Notes under the pieces: model-generated
The model's database searches: none
What the model was told of the DNA's origin: nothing
Seen by the model: the letters and a program-made list of their open reading frames with translations, nothing else
Translations under genes and position numbers: made by a program
Source of the DNA: Shinisaurus crocodilurus
Taxonomy: Eukaryota; Chordata; Lepidosauria; Squamata; Shinisauridae
DNA: 64,000 bases
Assembly: GCA_021292165.1 (NCBI GenBank)
Contig: CM037879.1
Location: forward strand, 282,570,272-282,634,271
Reading direction: 5' to 3'
Shown here: positions 1 through 10,944 of the stretch, one piece after another
Layout of the letters: every line of letters starts with the position of its first letter
Position numbering within the stretch: the stretch's first letter is position 1

Positions 1-110
1 CAACAGTGAAGGTAGGCTGTTGTCTCCATGCCTTGCTTGTAGGCTTCCTAGAGGCATGCACTATTCGGCCACCGCGGGAAGCAGAATGTTGGACTAGAAC
101 AGGGATTAAA
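1..110 (+). repeat. LINE-type 3' fragment, family 'R1' (3' end)
   Basis: Contains the words 'gcttgtaggcttcctagagg' and 'cagaatgttggactag', which recur in this window at 1036-1155, 8983-9290, 11441-11645, 36493-36562, 55830-55977 and 58100-58330. The family looks like the 3' end of a CR1/L3-type LINE, but I cannot assign it to a named one. The left end is cut by the window boundary. Confidence 0.5.
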
Positions 111-240
111 CTCCCCCCCCCCCCCGTTTTCTGTTGAGGGCTGCATTCCTTTATGGGTAATCTGTTGGGAGCCACATGTCGGCAATGGACGAGGCCAAAG
201 TCAATGGTGGGTTCCTGACCATTACCCCTTTTCTCTTTCT

Positions 241-241
<1 letters not shown>

Positions 242-271
<30 letters not shown>
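242..271. repeat. (CT)n microsatellite
   Basis: An uninterrupted CT dinucleotide run, followed by a pyrimidine-rich tail of ttcc words. Confidence 0.95.
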
Positions 272-275
<4 letters not shown>

Positions 276-299
276 TTCTTCCTTCCTACTCAGCAGGCT

Positions 300-1030
300 G
301 CCACGAAAGGGACAGACCACTCTTGCCAGAGGACTGAACTGACTGCATGGAGAGGGCTTTTGAAATTAGGCTGATGGATACAAGAAATTAGGACAAGGGA
401 CTAGGCAGACATTTGGTCTGATCTGGCAAGACTCATCTCCTTGGTAAGACAACACACTGATGCCTGGGGATATGTACTTCACATTCACAATATGGGTGGA
501 AGATGCCCTCATGAACCAAACCAAACCAAACCAAACCCTGATGTCAACCTCAATGAGGGACATTCCGAAACACCTAGCTCTGACTTTCAGCACATGAATC
601 TGTGCCCAGTCTAGTTCTGTGCCCAGTCTAGTTAAAGACTGGATATAGACACGGGCAGTTTGTTCCATGTAATTGCTTCAAAGACTGTTCTGGATCTTAA
701 AGAGCAGCCAAGTTGAAGGCTTGGCTTCCATCTCATCCTGAAATTGCATGAGTCATACTTGTATATTTATATGGTGTTACAGAGTCAGGCCTTTAGGGAG
801 TGTTCCATATACAGTTTGCAAAAATGGTTAGACTAGCCATTTGTTGATTTAACATCACCATCGTGAGGCAGATGCAAAGGATTCAGCTGCTTTTGCATAC
901 AATGTCAACAGAAGTCGAGTTCCACTGCAAAATGGCTCCATTTTCACAAGGACGAAAGAAACTCATGCAAGGCAGGCCTATCAATGTATATTAAATGTGA
1001 CATGCCAAATGCAGCCTCCATGATCAGGGG
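300..1030. other. No recognisable gene or repeat
   Basis: Mixed-composition sequence. The only structure I see is a short (AAACC)n run at 514-537. The 100-residue minus-strand frame at 366-668 has low-complexity content from that run and no recognisable domain. Confidence 0.5.
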
Positions 1031-1035
1031 TAGTG

Positions 1036-1155
1036 TGCCATGCTCTGTTTGTGAGCTTCCTAAAGGTATCTGGCAGGTTACTGTTGGAAAGCGGGTGTGG
1101 GCAAAACCGTTCCTTGTTCTGATCCAGCATGATCTTCTTATGATCCATCATTACC
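1036..1155 (+). repeat. LINE-type 3' fragment, family 'R1'
   Basis: Carries diverged versions of the shared words 'gtgagcttcctaaaggtatctgg' (shortened match) and 'tctgatccagcatgatcttctta', in the same order as the better-preserved copy at 55830-55977. Confidence 0.45.
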
Positions 1156-1194
1156 TATCTTCTCATCCAGGAACCCCAGAAAGTTTGGGGACAT

Positions 1195-1400
1195 GGGAAA
1201 CAATCTTATATCAGATCAAACTATTTGACCATCTCACCCAGTATTATTGACTTTGACTGGCAGCAGATCTTCAGGTTCTCAGGAAGAGGTCTTCTCCATC
1301 ATCCACTATGTGATTCTTTCAACTAGAGATACCAGGAGGAATTGAACCTGAACCTTCTGCACACAAAGGTATGGGAATGTACCACTGAGCTATGTTCTCT
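1195..1400 (-). mobile_element. tRNA-derived SINE, Anolis SINE 2-like
   Basis: Read on the minus strand it begins with a tRNA-like head: 'catagctcagtggt' and, about 40 bases on, a B-box word resembling 'ggttcaat', both diverged. The body continues through the 'gactggcagcag' block and ends near 'aagattgtttccc'. Similar copies lie at 7290-7485, 50503-51060 and 53630-53910. Old and degenerate. Confidence 0.5.
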
Positions 1401-1881
1401 TCTCTTAAAAAGCATTCAAAGTAAAAACTTTTCTTTCTTTCTTTCTGTTTTCAACAAACATTTAAGCCCTGGAGAATTATTATCAGAACACAGATCTCAG
1501 CTGGTGTTTCTAGGAACTAAGAAATAAAAACAATCACATTGGAAGTACTACTTGTTAATGTCAAAATTTAAAACAAGAAAGAAAGAACTTATTTACAATC
1601 CAAATCACTACTACAACAAAAAAAGTTGCGCTGATGCAAGGGCCAAGTTCTCCATTGGTGGTTCTGCACACAAGGAGGTGTTGCACATTAACACTCACAC
1701 TAGTCTGAGGTCACATACGCTTGTACTGGGATGAACACAGTTAAAGCAGAGAGAGAAGAGAGGCAGGTGGAACAGCCAGCTATGATGCAGATCCTCCACG
1801 CTTATCTACACACACTTATCTTGGAGTAAGTTCTGTTGAACTCAAATGATGCGTATAGGATTGCACTGTAAGCCAGTGTTA

Positions 1882-1922
1882 CATCTATCTATCTATCTAT
1901 CTATCATCCATCCATCCATCCC
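1882..1922. repeat. (ATCT)n/(ATCC)n microsatellite
   Basis: A tetranucleotide run that switches from atct to atcc units at about 1905. Confidence 0.95.
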
Positions 1923-2226
1923 TCTGCTGAGGAAACTGCACTGACTGCCTATTTGCTATTGGGCCATATTTAAGGTTTTGTTATTGGTGTATAAAACCCT
2001 AAACAACTTGGGACTAGGGTATATGAGAGAGCGCCTTCTCTCTAACCAGCCTGCCCGGTCACTGAGGTAATCAGATGAGGCACTCCTGCTGGTTCCACAT
2101 GGACCACATGGCAACATAGCACAGTAGCACCAAGATACTAAAAGAATTGTAATTCCTGTTTCACTTTGTTATTAGGCTGATTTTAAAGAAAAGTGTTCTA
2201 GTTTAAATTACACAAGTGCTCCCTTT

Positions 2227-2310
2227 GTGGCTCATGCTGGCTCAGCTTGTCTGAGCGTGGGGGGTTTGGACTCGATGGCCTTGTAGGCCCCTTCCAACTC
2301 TATATCTATG
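2227..2310 (+). mobile_element. 5S-CR1 SINE, promoter-deleted copy
   Basis: Has the SINE 5' block 'gctcagcttgtctgagcgtg' joined directly to the CR1-like tail 'ttggactcgatggccttgta'. The whole 5S box A-IE-box C segment present in the other three copies is missing, so this copy should not be transcribed by RNA polymerase III from its own promoter. Confidence 0.7.
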
Positions 2311-2359
2311 AAACCTCCTGAAGTCCTTTTGGAGTCCACTCAGAGTAGAGCCTTTAGTG

Positions 2360-2619
2360 CAGGGGTTCTCAACCAGGTGGGAATTCCCCCCAGGGGGGAA
2401 ATTTTGGGTTTCGGGGGGGGGGGGAATTGGGACCACACTCAAACTGTTGGAATACTGATCTTTCTACAAATTACAATTCTACAGATTGTACATAATCTAC
2501 AGGACATCACACGTTATTGTATGGCACAGATTAAGTCAGACAATCTTGGAAAGGGGGGGGATGACATTCTGACATATGGTGAAAGGGGTGCATGGGGCAG
2601 AAAAGGTTGAGAACCACTG
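2360..2619 (+). mobile_element. Non-autonomous hAT-like element (CAGGGGTTCTCAACC ends), short form
   Basis: Ends are caggggttctcaacc and ggttgagaaccactg, an inverted pair typical of hAT-Charlie-type elements. It interrupts an L2 fragment. The flanks 'ctttagtg' and 'gtctagtt' agree at 5 of 8 positions, consistent with a decayed 8-base target duplication. It lacks about 100 internal bases present in the copy at 29817-30172. Confidence 0.8.
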
Positions 2620-2699
2620 GTCTAGTTTATTGGCTCCCTCTCTATGGAACTCCCTGACTGCTGATGTCAGGCAAGCCCCAACAGTGCTTCATTTTTGGC

Positions 2700-3735
2700 A
2701 CCTGCAATCATGAACATTTCTTGTTTGCCCATCACTACTCCAGACGCACCAAGGACGCCAAGAGCGTGGGTGGTATGCCCAAGTGGAAGCCCAGAACTGG
2801 AGATGCAGTGCCAGTCTGGCAGCAAGAGATCAACCAACCATCCCAGAGCCCTAGTCAACTGTACCATAATCAACTCTACCATTTCTGGACTATAAAACTT
2901 CAGACTGCCAGTGGGCGATCTCTAACCTGAATGCTTCCCTGGGGGTGGGGTTGGAAGTCCTTGCGCATACAAAACTACTTTATCAGGGAGAAGCGTAGGT
3001 ACTCTGGTATGTGGTTTTCTATATGTACGGTGTGTTTTTTTAGATGGAGGAGCAGTTGCATCATCATGAAGCCCGTGGTTTGCAGCCTTTCTTCCCTTGA
3101 ATTCATTGGTACATAGTGTTTCTAATTTAGTTGTAAATGGGGGAAAATAAATTAGAAATAAAAGATATAGGTCTATGATAGAAAGGTGAAGGTAAACTGA
3201 AAACAGTTGAAAGTAAGAAAAGAGCCACAGAACATGTATAGAGGCCATCAGCTCTCTGTGGATAGCTAAGCATCTGAGTAGTTGAGGGAAACTTAGTAGT
3301 CAAGGGGTGCAAAACCTACCTCGGCTGTAGCAGCAACAGTCACCAACTGGCAGCTACCGTATTTTTCTCCCAGAAGCCCCGCTGCATGTCTTTTCCTGGA
3401 CATCCCTTCCATGCAATGCTATGCCATAGTGTAATATTGCACAGTGGGGCTTCTTGGGGGAAATGTCAGCCGCTGCCCAGCAGTTAGTGAGAGGAATAGT
3501 GCCCCAGCCACCAACACTGCTGCAAAACACAAGCAGCGGTGGCCAGGCAAAAAAGGATGTGAGTACTTTCAACCCTCCTTTTGCCCCCCCCCCCCAATCA
3601 CCCAAAGTTCAGTCCCCCTGGTCCTAGCACTACCACTGCCTTATGCATCACCCCAAAAGGTAGCAATTGTCTTGTGGAGGAGACACTATTTCCATTTGTG
3701 TCCTATTTTCCGTGACGTTGCTCTTTCCCACAAGT
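2700..3735. other. Unassigned intergenic sequence
   Basis: The first 200 bases may continue the L2 fragment. The rest holds a C run near 3585-3594 and no clear gene. Frames of 60-133 residues occur on both strands at 3354-3845, but they overlap one another and show no recognisable motif. Confidence 0.4.
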
Positions 3736-4027
3736 CAGGGGTAGGTAACCTCTTTGGACCCATGGGCACATTTGGCAATTTGAGAAACTGTCCCGGGCGC
3801 CACCACAAAATGGCTGCCATGAGAGGCATGGCCAAGGGCAAGTAAATAGGCCAAAAGACTGAGTCCCAACACACTAAACCACTCCTCCAGACCCACAGTT
3901 TTCAGCACCATCAGAAACCTCTTTCATAGCAATCCCAGCTGTTGGTAAGAAAATGTGTTGTGTTTTTTTTTTAAAAAAAAGTAGGACAGGTAGGGGACGC
4001 TGGCAGGTACCACGTTGCCTATGTCAG
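3736..4027 (+). mobile_element. Non-autonomous hAT-like element (AAAATGGCTGCCAT family)
   Basis: Starts caggggtaggtaacc and ends with a diverged 'cgttgcctatgtcag'. The internal words 'acaaaatggctgcca' and 'aggcatggcc' match the longer copy at 23070-24015. Confidence 0.6.
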
Positions 4028-5940
4028 TTGTAGGTGGAGACAAGTATGTTCAGGCAGCAGGAACTGCCGTATAACTTTTCCTTTTTTTAGCCTGATTTGC
4101 AAGCCTTGGGAAATTAATTCCTGAGTCTACAACCAGTTAGGTTCCAAGTGTGTGAGAAACATCTGCATTTATACAATCTTTGTATAAGCCCTCTCCACCC
4201 ACCCAGCCTCCTGACTTTCGTTTTGACAGCCCCTGATGTTTCTAGAGGCACTGAGTAGGATGGAGCGGGAAGAGAACGCGCAAAATTTTATCTGGGGGAA
4301 AGAAAAAACAAAAAACAAAAACACTGTATGACTCTAATAGGTTACAAGGGAATGAAGCTTACAGAAAACCATCACCCTGGGGATGGGGATGGGAAAGAAT
4401 AATACGGTTCCAATATTTGCCATCAACGTATTAAGGAATTGCATGCCTCTCTCCTGCCCTTCGTTCCATCTCACCCACCTCAAAGTGCTTGGCAGGATTT
4501 AAGGGATTAAAACCACCAAAGAGAAAACATGTTGCCCAGGGGCAAGCTTTCCTAGAGCCCTGTGTCCCCTTGCACACATCCTCATTCCCTCTGTGTCCCA
4601 GACTGCTGTTATCTTGAAGTGTGCGGCAACATGCCTGTGAGTGCTGTAGCAACGGTTTCTCTTGCTAGTTGGTTCTTCTGAGCTGCTTTTCTGCTTTTTC
4701 AAGGCTTTAAAATATCCACAGCACACAGGAAAGAGGGTGCGGATGAAGAGAGAGAGAGAGAGAGAAGCAGAATTGGCATGGGAAATGTGTTTTGTTGTTG
4801 TTGTTGCTCCTCCTACTTCAAAAATGCAAGGCTTCAACAGACGCTCTTGCTCTACTGAAGGATTCACGGCTTCTCCCAGAAAGAGGCCGACTGACTGCTT
4901 CCCTCCTACAACGCGTGTTCAGAGCTCTCGCCGTATTCATAAAACAACAACAACAACACTTTGCAGCATTATCGTTTCCCGTTCCTGGGAGATCCAAAAC
5001 ATCCACACTCCTTGCTTAATTAAGAATCTGTGCCTACGTGAGGAGGGTAAATAAGTTGAATTCTCTGGTGCCAACAAGATGGGTTAAATAACTCTATGGA
5101 TGAGGGGCACGGGGGGGGGGAGGGAATGGTCAAAGCCCAGGAGGGGCTGCAATGCCCTGGATGCTAAATTGCAATGACCTCAAAAAGAAGAAGGGGAAAA
5201 AAAACCCCTACCCAAACACTAAAAGCAAAGCTTAGACCATGTTGTCACTGTGCTCGCTGGATGTTCTGCAACTCAAAAAGCTTTCAGAGGCGGCCTATTA
5301 ACTTTCAAGGGAAATATATGTATAAAAATAGCCGTTATTGCTGAATAAATTACAGACAAAGGGGGGAAATTTGCAGGAAACGGAACATTAATGTATTTTT
5401 AATGGCTGAGCTAAGGGGTACGACAGCATTCAGCATTTTAATTCTAGTACATTAGCAATGCTAGTATACATTAGGCACTAATGCTATAATGTCAAATGTG
5501 GTTTCAGAACCAAAATAAGGGGGTGCATTCACTTAAGCTCGAGCTTTCATTATTGTTTTTTAAAAGCAGAAATACAAGGAAGTCCCTTTCCCCCAAAGCA
5601 TTTTGGGGAAATTTTGAAATTGTGTTCTCTTTTGCATGCCAGATCAAAGCCACTGAAAGGAAGAAGCTACAATGCATTTTTTTTAAAAAAAATAATAATA
5701 TTGGCTGGCATTCAGTTATTTTAAAAAAACAACAACACCCCCAAACCCTAGAAGTTTGTTTTTTTTCTAATGCTTTGTGCACACCATCTCTCTCTCCTCC
5801 TCTCTCCAAATAAGCATGAGGCAGCCCTATTAATTCCAATTTAAAATATTCTGGAGCCATTTTATTTATTTAGGGCACAATCCTGTGCATATTTAGGCAG
5901 AAAAAAAAGGCTAAACATGCATAGTATTGCACCTTTATTT
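4028..5940. other. Intergenic, mostly unassigned
   Basis: Contains a (GA)n run at 4746-4765, (TTG)n at 4791-4807 and (CAA)n at 4943-4957. The stretch 5290-5480 is repeat-free and rich in taat/atta words. A degraded short palindromic element with 'gcacaatcctgtgcat' lies at 5875-5935. No gene is recognised. Confidence 0.45.
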
Positions 5941-5943
5941 GTT

Positions 5944-5971
5944 AATTGATTAAATATATATTTAATCAATT
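5944..5971. repeat. AT-rich perfect palindrome
   Basis: 28 bases equal to their own reverse complement, with arms of aattgattaaatat. Followed 26 bases later by a GATA-type microsatellite. Confidence 0.9.
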
Positions 5972-5997
5972 GACAACTAAAGATATAGATAGAATGA

Positions 5998-6029
5998 GTG
6001 ATTGATTGATAGATAGATAGATAGATAGA
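5998..6029. repeat. (GATT)/(GATA)n microsatellite
   Basis: A tetranucleotide run 'gattgattgatagatagata' continuing to 6029. Confidence 0.95.
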
Positions 6030-6439
6030 GATATGCTAATCAATCATCTCCATTTTAGCCAATTTATTGGATGACATTTGTTTATTATCAAAAACTCAAT
6101 AAAGGTACATTTTGCCAATATCAAAGGAAGTGACGACTGTCACACTATACAAGCAACAACCTAAGCATGTCTAACCATGAAGCAAGCATGCCCTTAAACT
6201 CACAGCTCCATCCATTAAACTTTGCCCTCACCAGTTAACCAACCAAAACTTTAGTTGATTCTTGTGGAGAGAAAGCCAGAGCATACCTTGAACCCTGACA
6301 CACTGATCCCTGACTTATTCTTCTTGTTCCACTCGCCATCCAGCTGCATAATCCCCACCCAGGGCATAGGAGACACAGTTCTGGGCAGACTGAGGTACAA
6401 TCCACATCTGCACAATAGGGCACATAACATTCCGGAGAG

Positions 6440-7075
6440 GGTGGGGGTGCAGTCTCAAAGAGCTGCAAAGTACCCCAAAGCGCTCCAAAACACCCAGGAG
6501 GAGTCAACACCAGGAGACGTCACCGCCCCGAGGGGGCGGACCCAGCCCACCTGGTCAGCAGGGGCGGGGAGGGGGCGTAAAGGGTTGAAAAAGGATGTGC
6601 CAAAGGACCAGAGGTTGTTGGGAACACGGTGCAGGCTTGCACAGGTCAGGTTGCTAGCTCCGGCTAGGGCCACGCAACTTCCAACCCCGGGTGGGATGCC
6701 CGGCAATCGGCAAAACAAACCGCTACGTTAGAACCTAGAATCAGAGTCTTTGGTGTCAGGTAATATTCGGCATTCGAGCAAAGCCTCCTAGAAAGCAAAT
6801 TGAATACTTCCGTTTCTGATCTGAATTTACTGTTCTGTTTATACTGTGAAATTCCTGTAGTCTATTAGTTCCGCTCCATTAAACTGCTGAAACTGACTAG
6901 ATTGTTGCTTCCCTGTGTTCTGGAGGGGATTCTCTGTCAATTTCACTCGCGGCTGAGAGAAAATGTTTTGACAGCCGCGTACCGGGCACGACTTTGGTGC
7001 CGGTTAACCCCTGAGGTACCGAACCCGTGCAACGGACCAGGTTCGGTCTGCCACAATTCTCTACCCATTAAATCA
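6440..7075 (+). mobile_element. Possible solo LTR with leader (weak)
   Basis: GC-rich and CpG-containing, unlike its flanks. A 'ccattaaactgctg' poly(A)-like block at about 6878 and a downstream GT/T-rich stretch resemble the R-U5 part of an LTR. 'tggtgccggttaacccc' at 6995 could be a primer-binding site just after a 'ggca' end at about 6988. I see no gag, pol or env frame and no confirmed target duplication, so this is tentative. Confidence 0.25.
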
Positions 7076-7289
7076 AAAGAAAGCTGCAACCCCCAAGCTG
7101 TGTTGGTATCCCATTGCCAGGGATGGCGCTGAGGTGGGCATTTCGGGGGCCTGCCAAGGCCCACACCCGAGCAGGGGCCATTGCCGACTGATTTCCAAAG
7201 CCCGGTGGTCCTGCTAATCCACTTCCTTGCTTTCCCTGCCTGTTCGGCTGCTCTCTCCATGGCTTTAGTAGGGCTGAACCAAACAGTGG

Positions 7290-7485
7290 AGCACAGGAAA
7301 CTGCCTTATACTGAGTCAGACCAAGGGTCCATCTAGCTCAGTATTATCGGCACTAACGCAGCGGCTCTCCATGGTTTCAGGCAGGAGTTTCCCCTGCCCT
7401 ACCTGGAGATGCTGGGGATTGAAACAGGGACCTTCGGCATGCAACATATATGTGCCGATCTATGCACCCTCCATAGCTCAGGGCA
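7290..7485 (-). mobile_element. tRNA-derived SINE, Anolis SINE 2-like
   Basis: Shows 'aggaaactgccttatactga', then 'ccatctagctcagtatt', the 'ggcaggagtttcccctgccc' block, 'ggggattgaaacagggacct' and 'ccatagctcagg'. On the minus strand this is a tRNA-like head with an A-box and B-box followed by the body. Confidence 0.65.
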
Positions 7486-7669
7486 AGAGCAAGTGCAGTG
7501 CCAGATATTGATCAGCAGCTGCAGCAGCCTCCACTTGCCTTGCAAATCCCTTCTGGAAAGTGGTGAAGACTGGGCCCAGAGGCAGAAACCAAATGAATGG
7601 GCGGTGCTGATAGTGGCAAAGAGGGGGGCTCCCAGGGAGAGCCCCCCCTTGCCACTGAGGGCATTTGGC

Positions 7670-7827
7670 ACAAGTGCCTCCCAAAATCTGGGGACATTGC
7701 AAGCTCAAAAATGTATGGACTTTGTCCGTAGATTGAGTTTGAGTCCGTGTTCGGTCTGGAAGGTGCAAAAGGGGTAAATCCTGATGAAAAAATGAACTGA
7801 AACAAATTCCTCATGCATCCCTATGTG
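7670..7827. repeat. Fragment of a catccct-ended element
   Basis: The words 'gtaaatcctgatgaaaaa', 'gaactgaaac' and 'catccctatg' also occur just before 38704, so the two are pieces of one family. Only the terminal part is visible. Confidence 0.35.
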
Positions 7828-7856
7828 TGCTAAGTTAACGTGTGAATGGGCTAGCT

Positions 7857-7977
7857 CAGGGCTCTCCAACCTTGGGTCCCTAGATGTTTTTGGCCTACAA
7901 CTCCCAGCTACGCTGGCTGGGGCATGCTGGGAGTTGTAGGCCAAAAACATCTAGGGACCCAAGGTTAGAGAGCCCTG
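7857..7977. mobile_element. Palindromic hAT MITE (family A) with perfect 8-base target duplication
   Basis: 121 bases, almost a full inverted repeat: cagggctctccaaccttggg at one end, its complement at the other. Flanked on both sides by ggctagct, a perfect 8-base duplication that fits hAT insertion. It could fold into one long hairpin. Confidence 0.9.
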
Positions 7978-8265
7978 GGCTAGCTCATGGGGTAAGTGAA
8001 TTTAAGCAAGACTGGGTGTATGTGGAAAACACATATGTAAGTGCTTTCGCCATGATGTACGATCTTTATAAATCAGGCCTGGGGTGCAGCTGTTCAAGAG
8101 GTGGGTTGGGTTGTTGCAGTGACCCACATGATTTTATTCACCCATGGCATCATAAAGTCAGGTGTAGTGCCATGACATCAATCACCAAACCGTGTGGGTT
8201 GCAACAACAGCCAATAGGATTAAACATCAGTGTGGGAAAATTAGGTTGAGCCGTCAAGGACAGTG

Positions 8266-8393
8266 ATGGCAAAGCAGAAGGAAAGCAGCCCTGAGAAGAA
8301 CAGTGTTGAAACAATGCAGCCGTGCTCCCGACCCCTACAAATGGTCAAAAACATGAGGCACTTTCGAACACAAGAAAACAAACTCAAAATGAG
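8266..8393 (+). CDS. Candidate short coding exon (speculative)
   Basis: An ATG with G at -3 and G at +4 opens a 42-codon frame beginning MAKQKESSPEKNSVETMQPC, hydrophilic and rich in K, E and S. The frame runs into GAG|GTGAGT, a near-perfect vertebrate splice donor at 8393/8394, and meets a stop one codon past the donor. No repeat family covers it. Upstream, the frame is open back to a stop at 8242-8244 and there is no good acceptor, so it would have to be a first coding exon. I do not recognise the protein, and no partner exon was found in this window. It may be chance. Confidence 0.2.
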
Positions 8394-8399
8394 GTGAGT

Positions 8400-8980
8400 A
8401 GTTTTGGCTCAGTCCTGTTAGAAATGCGTTTAGAAATAGTAGGAAATTAAATACATTCGACGACTGATACACAAATCCATAAGTTATTGAAGGACTAAGA
8501 AGAGATTACTAGAAGTTGAATGAGAATATAATAACATACATAAGCACTGTTTCAAGGACTTCATATTCATCAGTGGGAATGTGGGATTAGCCCTGATCTG
8601 AATGGCCCAGTTCCCACCATGCAACAGCTGAGTCTCTTTGGCTGATGGGTGAGTCAGCACTTTACCATTCTGCTAGACTTGTTTCCCCTTCTTATCCATC
8701 CTTTCTCCATTCAAATACTTACTGAAAAAACAAAACAAAACTGTAGGTAATACCCAGGCTGCACTTCAAGGCACTCATAAAGTTATGGTTTCCGTCGGCA
8801 AGTGATTACACTGTAAGTTAGCATAAAACAGCTGTGGAACCATTTGCAGAGTTCCCTCGAGCACAACCAATATTCCCTTCCCCCCCCTCTCATAATACTT
8901 TCACAGGTAACACCTCTTCACTTGACCCACATGATTTACCCTGTGCAACCCCACACACCTTTGTTAAGTTGACACATTAA
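8400..8980. other. No recognisable feature
   Basis: Unique-looking sequence downstream of the candidate exon. A short C run lies at 8881-8886. No second exon is visible. Confidence 0.4.
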
Positions 8981-8982
8981 GT

Positions 8983-9290
8983 ACACAAGAAGAGCCATGC
9001 TGGATCAGACGAAGGTTCCATCTAGTCCAGCATTCTGTTCACAAAGTGGCCAACCAGGTGCCCCAATGGGAAGCCCACAAGCAAGGCATGAGCACAATAG
9101 CATTCTTCTGCTCATGTTCCCCAGCAAGTGGTATTGAGAGACATGCTGCCTCATACTGGAGGCAATATATAGCCATCATGACTAGTAGGCATTGATAGCC
9201 TTCTCCTTCATGAATTTGTCCAATCCCCTTTTAAAGCCCTCCAAATTGGTGGCCATCACTACATCTTGTGGAAGTGAACAGTGATACATA
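8983..9290 (-). repeat. LINE-type 3' fragment, family 'R1' (longest copy)
   Basis: The best-extended copy: 'ccatctagtccagcattctg', 'gaagcccacaagcaaggcat', 'cccctttt aaagccctcc' (spaced here) and 'gtggccatcactacatcttg'. The order matches common reptile LINE 3' ends. The exact family is not assigned. Confidence 0.6.
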
Positions 9291-9595
9291 TCAATGTTGA
9301 TGCTTCATAAGGGAAGAGTACTGTACTCCAGTACTTATTAATAAGCGCACTTCCTAGATAGGTCATGGCCTGGCTTGAGGACTGGGCTGGGTCCCCCATC
9401 TTGTGGTTCCTTAGCAACAGCGGCCTAAAGCCCTCTTTCTTTGAACCATAGAAATATATAAGCAGTCTTTGACAGGGAAAATTAGCAGGCCGTGTAGCCA
9501 GCCTTGGACCAATCTGTGGCTAGAGAGGGTAGAAAAATGGAATCCCCTGGCTCCTCCACCATATTTTGTCAGCCTCGGAGCATTCTGGAAGGTCT
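9291..9595. other. No recognisable feature
   Basis: About 300 bases between two LINE fragments, including 'agtacttattaataagcgca'. Nothing else stands out. Confidence 0.4.
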
Positions 9596-10060
9596 GCTTG
9601 GATTCGCTACCAGGTCAGGTTTAAGGTTCTGGTACTTGTGTACAAAGCCTGAAACAACTTGGGACCAGGTTACCTGAGAGAGTGCCTCCTCTCATACCAA
9701 GTGGCCAGGTCACTGAGGTCATCAGATGGCATGCTCCTCATGGTTCCTCATGGACCTTTGGCCCAACTGGAGTCCACCAGGAGAAGAGCCTTCAGTGGGG
9801 TGGCTCCATTTCTGTAGAACTCCCTGCCTCTGGAGGTCAGGCAGGCTCCGACATTGTGCTGTTTTCGGCGCCTGATGAAGACCTCCTTTTTCTGGGAAGC
9901 CTTCCGTGCTGTCCAACCACCATTGTAATGTTACTTCCCCCCCCAGTGTATTGTTTTTGTTTCTTTTATCTGTTTTTATCTTTTTATTGTTCACCACTCC
10001 AGAATCTACTTAGATATGGAGCAGTATACAACAAATACGTAAATAAATAAATAAACCACC
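9596..10060 (+). mobile_element. L2-type LINE 3' end with coding remnant
   Basis: The plus strand reads 'RYQVRFKVLVLVYKA', a stop, then 'NNLGPGYLRECLLSYQVAR', typical of the C-terminal region after the L2 reverse transcriptase. The 3' UTR ends in taaataaataaat repeats at about 10055. Stops show it is dead. Confidence 0.6.
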
Positions 10061-10913
10061 AGAACACAGCAAGACACCATCAATAGTCCTGAAGCAATCT
10101 GAGCCTGGCATACAACCCATATACGTGCTTTTTCTTCTTCTTGTTGTTGTTATATATGATAGATATCCCTAGTTCCACAACAGAAAAGAAAGTCTATTGC
10201 CTCTCATCTCTCAGTTTTCCTACTAACTCAGGCAACCCCCTCCCCCAGCTCTTAATCTTCTCCTAATTTATGGGGGGGGGGGGGAGATTGTATCGGAACA
10301 AAAAATTCTATATGGATTTTTGCAGGAAAAACTGGGGAGGCAAGAACAAGCACCTAGTCTCTGGCTCATGGATCACTCCTGCAAACTCCAGTAGTCTCCT
10401 CCCCCACATCCCATAGTTTCCTCCATGGGTATTATGGTGGAATTGATACAGAGTTATAGTTGTGCTATATGGTTGCCGCCACACATTTACCGTCCCTTTC
10501 TCTGCTGTCACACCTCTAACAAAATGGGGGACTGGCATTCCAGCTGTGTCATTTCCCTCCTCTTACCTCCACAGGGTCACCTAGTGCTTTGATTAGCATG
10601 TAGTTGTTCTCGGACAGGTGCTGTTTTAAGCTCCTCGGTACAGGTTCAACTGCAGTCAGCTTAAATCTTCCTTAAAGATCCATCTCTGAGCGTTCGCAGG
10701 GGGGTGGAGAGAAAAAATGACAAGATCAGTTCACAGCCTCTTGACGCCGAAGTGGAGGCCTGCTGCTTGCTCCTTTCAACCTCACTGATCAGTTTACCTC
10801 AATTTACTGTCTTAAAGCCAGCTGTGAACAGAAAATGGCTGGAAGGCTACGCTCTCCATCCTGTATGGGAGCTAATCCATCTCCATTGTACCAAATGGCT
10901 AGAAACTGGCTCT

Positions 10914-10944
<31 letters not shown>

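Larger units (their letters stand above)
1930..2690 (+). mobile_element. L2-type LINE 3' coding fragment, interrupted twice
   Basis: The plus strand still reads as decayed L2-type C-terminal protein, with 'FKVLLLVYKTLNNLGLGY' near 1960-2025. The copy at 9596-10060 matches it. The fragment is split by a 5S-CR1 SINE (2227-2310, with 2109-2226 unassigned) and by a hAT element (2360-2619). It resumes at 'ggctccctctctatggaact'. Stops and frameshifts make it non-functional. Confidence 0.55.

Noticed and set aside
3444..3845. 133-codon plus-strand frame
   Set aside because: Overlaps a hAT element and a poly-C run and has competing minus-strand frames.
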